DNA from: Nemertoderma westbladi
Lineage: Eukaryota; Xenacoelomorpha; Nemertodermatida; Nemertodermatidae
Direction of reading: 5' to 3'
NCBI GenBank assembly: GCA_032718475.1
Contig: JAUCBJ010007392.1
Location: forward strand, 1 to 34,521
DNA: 34,521 nt
Shown here: piece by piece, positions 30,233-34,521 of the stretch
How positions within the stretch are numbered: the first letter of the stretch is position 1
Layout: each line of letters begins with the position of its first letter
Translations under genes and position numbers: made by a program
The notes under the pieces: generated by a model
Databases searched by the model: none
What the model was told of the DNA's origin: nothing
Seen by the model: only the letters and a program-made list of their open reading frames with translations

Positions 30233-31459
30233 ATGATTGTAGATGTTCACAGCAAACTTTATCATGCTGGTAGAGAACGAGTTCTTAGCGAAATTCGAAC
30301 TCGCTATTATTTTTATAAACCCTGTAGAGCTCTGAACCAAGTTCTTAGGAACTGCATACCCTGTAGGAAAGCATTCAGTAGGCCTTTAACACAGCGAGAG
30401 GCAGAATTACCTAGGGAACGAGTAAGCTTCTATGAACCACCCTTTACTAATACCGGTGTAGATTTATTTGGCCCTATTGAAGTATATCGTGCTAGGACTA
30501 TAGTCAAGAGATGGTGTGTCATCTTTGTTTGTATGACTTGTAGAGCTATCCATCTCGATATGGTGAACGATTTATCTACCAACAGCTTCCTATTGAGCTT
30601 ACGCCGACAGATCGCTCGCTTTAGAACTAGTGACACGATGAGATCTGATAAGGGAACGAACTTTATTGGTGCCAACAATGAAATCAAGGCTTACGTCAAA
30701 GATTGGAACCAAAGACAGGTGGACGATCAGCTAAGGGTAACAGCGTCTAGCTGGACCTTCAACGCCGCCGACGCCCCTTGGTGGGGAGGAAGTTGGGAGA
30801 GATTAATCAGGAGCGTGAAGACCACATTTCACTTTATAGTGCCGTGCCGCGCGTATCTCACCGACGAACTTTTGCGGACGTTAATGGAGGAAATCGCCAC
30901 CTATCTCAACGAGAGACCGCTTATGCCAGTCTCATCGAGTCCCGATTCCCTGGAAGCGCTAACACCCGCGCACTTCCTACTGAAGAAACCTGTAGCCATG
31001 CTCCCACGATCGGAAATCACAGACGGAGACGAATACTGCCGGCAAACTTGGCAACTTATGCAGTTGTTATCCCGTTGTTTCGCTGACCATTTCAAAAAAC
31101 ATTATCTGCCCACGCTACAACTTCGAACTAAGTTGTTTGCGCAGCAAGAAAACGTCAGCGCTGGAGACATGGTCCTTATTGTGGATTCAGATCTTCCACG
31201 TAAGCGGTGGCAGACAGGTCGTATCATCGAGACTCACATCTCGGATGATGGTTTGGTGCGATCGGTAGAACTCGTCGTCATGCGACGTAACTTTAAGAAA
31301 CCGGGAATTGTCTTCGAGACACAGCAGCTCAATCGCCCAGTTGGTCGTTTATGTTTACTGGAAAGAGACAGAGAACTCTCCGGAAACTATGGAAAGCAAG
31401 ATACTCTTCCCACGACCACCTCCCTAATCCAACAAACATCTAGGGACTCCCCAACGTAA
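30233..31459 (+). pseudogene. BEL/Pao integrase and C-terminal DUF5641-like region
   Basis: The 408-codon frame is open to TAA at 31457. It begins with the HHCC zinc domain (HSKLYHAGRERV, then NCIPCRKAF). The catalytic core has all three acidic residues: Asp in TGVDLFGPI (codon 30461), Asp in RSDKGTNFIG (30647) and Glu in GGSWERLIRSVK (30797). The tail YLPTLQLRTKLF, GDMVLIVDSDLPRKRWQTGR and DDGLVRSVELV matches the DUF5641 region found at the end of BEL/Pao polyproteins. Integrase inserts the cDNA into the host genome. This is the best kept part of the right copy, but nothing upstream would allow it to be made from a full polyprotein. Confidence 0.92.
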
Positions 31460-33066
31460 CAGCGTCTGGAGTGGGTGTATGACTATACTATTTTGTATTT
31501 GTTTCATTATTTTATATTTATGTATGTATTATTATGTAATTTTATTATAATCGTTTTCTTTAATTTTATTTAGTAGAATGTTATTTTAACGATTATTTAG
31601 TAGATTAGTGCCATATATATATTCGCGTTTATTACTTAATTACTTATATATTATATATTTAGTGCGACGGCGAGAAATAACTATTATTCGTATTACATTA
31701 TAAATACGTAACTACAGTAAGATAAAATATCCGTACTTATTAAAGTACAATAAAGCTCCTACTATATTCAAGTATTATTGGTAAGTAGAGTATTAGGCAT
31801 GCAAAATTCACATCCTCGTGTCTCGGCTAAACCAAGCTCTGGGTAGACCTTGGAAACGACTTGCCTCTTCTCACTGACATTGCTTCTTGCGATATTGCTC
31901 TCATACCGTATATTAAATAATACATATAGTAGCGTGATGTCCCTTTAACAGTAGCGTAAAACGCAAAATAAATCTGTTAAACCTTTTGACCATCTGTAAT
32001 TCTAGTCGATTAAGATATCGCGGCACCCACCGATATACTTGAAAGACAAAATTCTAGAATCAGTGGTTAACGTCCCCAGACAAGTTCTGGAATAAACTGG
32101 TGCCCATCCTAAATATTAATTATTAATATTTATAAAATCTGTCAAATTTTAGATCCTTTAAAATTCTAGTCTATTAAGATATCGTAGCACTTACCGATAT
32201 TCTTAAAAAGACCAATTTCCTAGAATCAAGGATCCCAGTCCCCAGACATGTTCTGGAATAAAATTGTGTCTATTTAATATTAAATAATAAAATTTACGGG
32301 AATAAATTTAAATTCATCTTTTAATGAATTTGATAAATTGTCATTTTTATACAATTTATAACATTCCCAAAATTCCATAAATTAATAGATCATGGGAGCG
32401 GAGATTCACCCTATTAAGTGTATTAGTGTGCGAGAATCTCCAATATATAGTCAATAGCCGATAAAATTCATAAAATCATGTATAAAGGGGATATTGACAA
32501 TTAAAGAATTACTATTAAATAGCATCCCAGATCTGTATGCATGGGAATTACCCTAATTCTACCTCTAGCTATAGCAACAACCACACTAGAATTAGAAGTG
32601 AGTTAAAAGAACAATAGAAAGCTTGCCCCATTGAATAGCATAGGGAGTAAATAGCACACTGCTAGTATCCAAGGATACATAATAATAACGTGGCATTCTG
32701 GAAGGCACTGACTAATGGACAAATGGCCCGAATGTGTACAATTTGTGACAGTTGTGTGGAATTTGTGCGTTTATAGGCGAATGTTACTACTAAAGTGTGT
32801 TTACAGTAGCGAGTCGCAATTGTGAAAGTAGCCCTAACTCTGCAGCAAGAACCTGAAGTAAATCTAAGCCTTTGGGACGGACAGTGGAGTGACTTGTGCC
32901 GGTTATCGTTGTCGTTGTGTAGCTACTACGTTGGCGAAAAACACAGCGACGACAGTACATCGGCGCTGAGGATCTTGCACTGTCCGGGGGCAGAGAGGGG
33001 TAGGCAGCGACGCCCGCTAGCCTAAATATAAACTCATTATAATATTGATAAACTCATATAGCAGAT
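31460..33066. other. Region between BEL pol and the next frame, no gene; possible LTR/leader
   Basis: AT-rich, with a 164-bp tandem repeat, AATAAA words (near 31966, 32089 and 32254) and a GGAGATTC/GAATCTCC hairpin near 32400-32441. In BEL/Pao elements the 3' LTR follows pol directly, so an LTR is expected from about 31475. I find no match to the leader at 19105-23537 by eye. A 67-codon frame at 32822 has no recognisable content. Confidence 0.5.
31998..32285. repeat. Two-copy tandem repeat, period 164 bp
   Basis: AATTCTAGTCGATTAAGATA begins at 31998 and its near copy at 32162. Both are followed by a CACCGATAT- or TACCGATAT-type block and by CCCCAGACANGTTCTGGAAT. Confidence 0.85.
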
Positions 33067-34521
33067 ATGACTGAGTTGATAGAAGATGATCTTGGTATCA
33101 GGGAGCGATATACTCTACCTTTACAAGCGTTTGTTGATAGCTTGATACGCGGTGACGCTGGTCCAACTACTACGGAGGACGATGGTCGTTATATCGAACC
33201 GCCAATGTCCCAGGAGTAACTTACGCGTGAATTGGACTATAGAAAATTCACCGCTCGCTATACGCATCGTAATGGTACGTATATGGACTTCTTAACTACC
33301 GGCCATCCTATCGATTTACACGATACGGACGATGTAGACACCGAAAGGGAAATGGTTTTATTTAAATATCATACCCAGCGGAGTCGGAACGATAAACCGA
33401 GAATGGAACACGAGAATTCTATTTGAAACAGACTCGAAAGAGAAGATGTTGAAGAGCCAGATAAACGCAGCGATTTCAACGATTATCTGGAATTCCTGAG
33501 AGAAACATATCTCAATATTGCCAGTCAACAAAATCTAGAAACTCGATATCCTCAAGGTATACATCATGACCCTATGATAGAACTCAAACGACTCTATTTC
33601 ACTATGATGTATCTTACCGCCGATCGACCGCTACCTGTCATCCCAGATAACTTCGAACAGATGGAGGAATATTGTAAAACTGGAGAACGATCACCCGCGT
33701 TTCCCCTGCAGGACGTGCGTCTTTGGTATTACTGCGACGAATGCCCTAGACCCAATCAGCAAACGGAAAGACATTAACATCCGCGGAGACGTTGCGCTAA
33801 ACACAGTTTTACACGATATGCTTTTGGGAGTTTCGAGCGAAACCTGTTCGACGTATCACCTACGCTCGCTCGACTCAAACGATCCTTAAATAAACCGATG
33901 ATCAGAGTTCCGGAATACTCGGTCAGACCTCCTCATTCCTCAGTGAGACCTCAAACGCTTGATCCTAATAGTATGACGGATCCCCCTGAACTGTTCTCAC
34001 TATTTAAAGATCTTGTGTTACCCGAACAATTGATCGGTGGCACTCCGGTAGTGGGCTCTCTAGATATTCGCCAACCCTACCTAGCCGGATTAGGACGCGG
34101 TCATCTAATATCGCCGTTTAACCCGTACAACCGTCCAGGCTTAACCCCGATACAACCCGTTACCGAAGTCGAAGAGAGTGTTGTACGAAAAGCGTTAGAC
34201 GCTATTCGGCAGAAGATTGGAAAAGGAACTTACGATTGTTTAGAGAAACGCAAATTGCAGCAACAAGTCCAAGCGGTGAAAGAATTAGCTTTACCCCAGT
34301 TCGATAGAGAAATCCAGAATCTCGAGGAAGACATCGAACGTGGACGAACCTACTCTCTACAAGAGTTCCTAGACGAGCGTTTACAACAACAAGCGGAGGA
34401 AAATCAGCTCGAGGAGAAACACATAGAAATGGATGAGAGAGAAGAAGCAGCTTTAGCCCAGCCAGAAGCTCAAATCCTTATGACGGATCTCTATTCTAAA
34501 ACCATCATCCATCCTTCGATG
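33067..34521 (+). pseudogene. Unrecognised long reading frame with three stops, open at right edge
   Basis: One frame runs 485 codons from an ATG at 33067 to the window edge, interrupted only by TAA (33217), TGA (33424) and TAA (33775). An in-frame TAA lies 16 bases upstream of the ATG, supporting the start. Each stop could come from one C-to-T change (CAA or CGA). The protein is charged and mostly helical; the pair CDEC near 33736, followed by a His/Cys-rich stretch including CAKH, could bind a metal. The last 110 codons are Glu/Gln/Arg-rich and likely a coiled coil (LEEDIERGR, LQQQAEENQLEEKHIEMDE). I do not recognise the family. Its position after a BEL pol and a possible LTR suggests the Gag-like start of another retroelement, but a fragment of a host gene is not excluded. 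Confidence 0.6.

Larger units (their letters stand above)
19105..31459 (+). mobile_element. Right BEL/Pao-like retrotransposon copy, degraded
   Basis: A leader from about 19105 is followed by a polyprotein coding region at 23538-31459 with Gag, aspartic protease, RT, RNase H, integrase and a C-terminal DUF5641-like region in the usual BEL/Pao order. Stops at 24855, 27094, 27946 and 28348 and frameshifts near 25170, 29395, 30130 and 30225 make it a pseudo-element. The leader holds two insertions. I could not match the 1.6 kb after the stop to any part of the leader, so paired LTRs are not demonstrated. Confidence 0.8.

Noticed and set aside
32099-32110. TGGTGCCCATCC as a tRNA primer-binding site
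   Set aside because: It lies inside one unit of the tandem repeat region and has no LTR end beside it; the match is too short to claim.

Overview
The window is eukaryotic and almost certainly metazoan, most likely a marine invertebrate. It carries BEL/Pao retrotransposon copies (a superfamily known only from animals), a CR1/L2-type LINE fragment, a pogo/Tigger-like DNA transposon, several non-autonomous inverted-repeat elements and a tRNA-derived sequence. The words TAGGCCTA and ACCGGT recur throughout, a habit I associate with some marine deuterostome genomes; that placement is a guess. I see no cellular host gene, rRNA gene, CRISPR array or bacterial operon. The window is a dense nest of transposons.

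Backbone: two copies of one BEL/Pao-like sequence lie head to head. The left copy reads on the minus strand and leaves the window at base 1. The right copy reads on the plus strand and ends at 31459. They diverge from a spacer at about 17310-19105. Each has a leader of more than 3 kb before its gag start (ATG at 1074 on the minus strand, ATG at 23538 on the plus strand). The left copy is the cleaner: its gag frame has no stop over 358 codons. The right copy covers gag, protease, reverse transcriptase, RNase H and integrase but carries at least four stops and at least four frameshifts.

Nesting in the left arm. A 498-bp GC-rich element (2897-3394) has a 9-bp target duplication. An 8.2-kb insertion (4297-12475) has a perfect 29-bp terminal inverted repeat and a 5-bp duplication. 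Inside that insertion sit a 3.6-kb element with TA duplications (4344-7969) and a 3.1-kb pogo-like transposon (9247-12343) encoding a 632-aa transposase. A 4.1-kb element (12757-16875) has an 8-bp duplication and 42-bp subterminal repeats; it holds a LINE reverse transcriptase fragment that is itself split by an 879-bp hAT-like element (14472-15350). When the insertions are removed by eye, the left arm reads continuously against the right arm. That is the main evidence for the boundaries.

Right arm and right edge. The right leader has a 146-bp AT-rich insertion with a 14-bp duplication (19315-19460) and a 1.18-kb foldback element with an 8-bp duplication (20109-21288). After the BEL polyprotein comes 1.6 kb without a gene. 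From 33067 to the right edge runs one frame of 485 codons with three stops that I do not recognise; it may be the gag-like start of another element.

The most notable observations are: the pogo-like transposase, intact in frame but with Asn in place of the third catalytic Asp; its eight tandem octapeptide repeats; the interrupted head-to-head inverted repeat with one open and one broken copy; a leader hairpin with one compensated base-pair change between the copies; and the unrecognised frame at the right edge.
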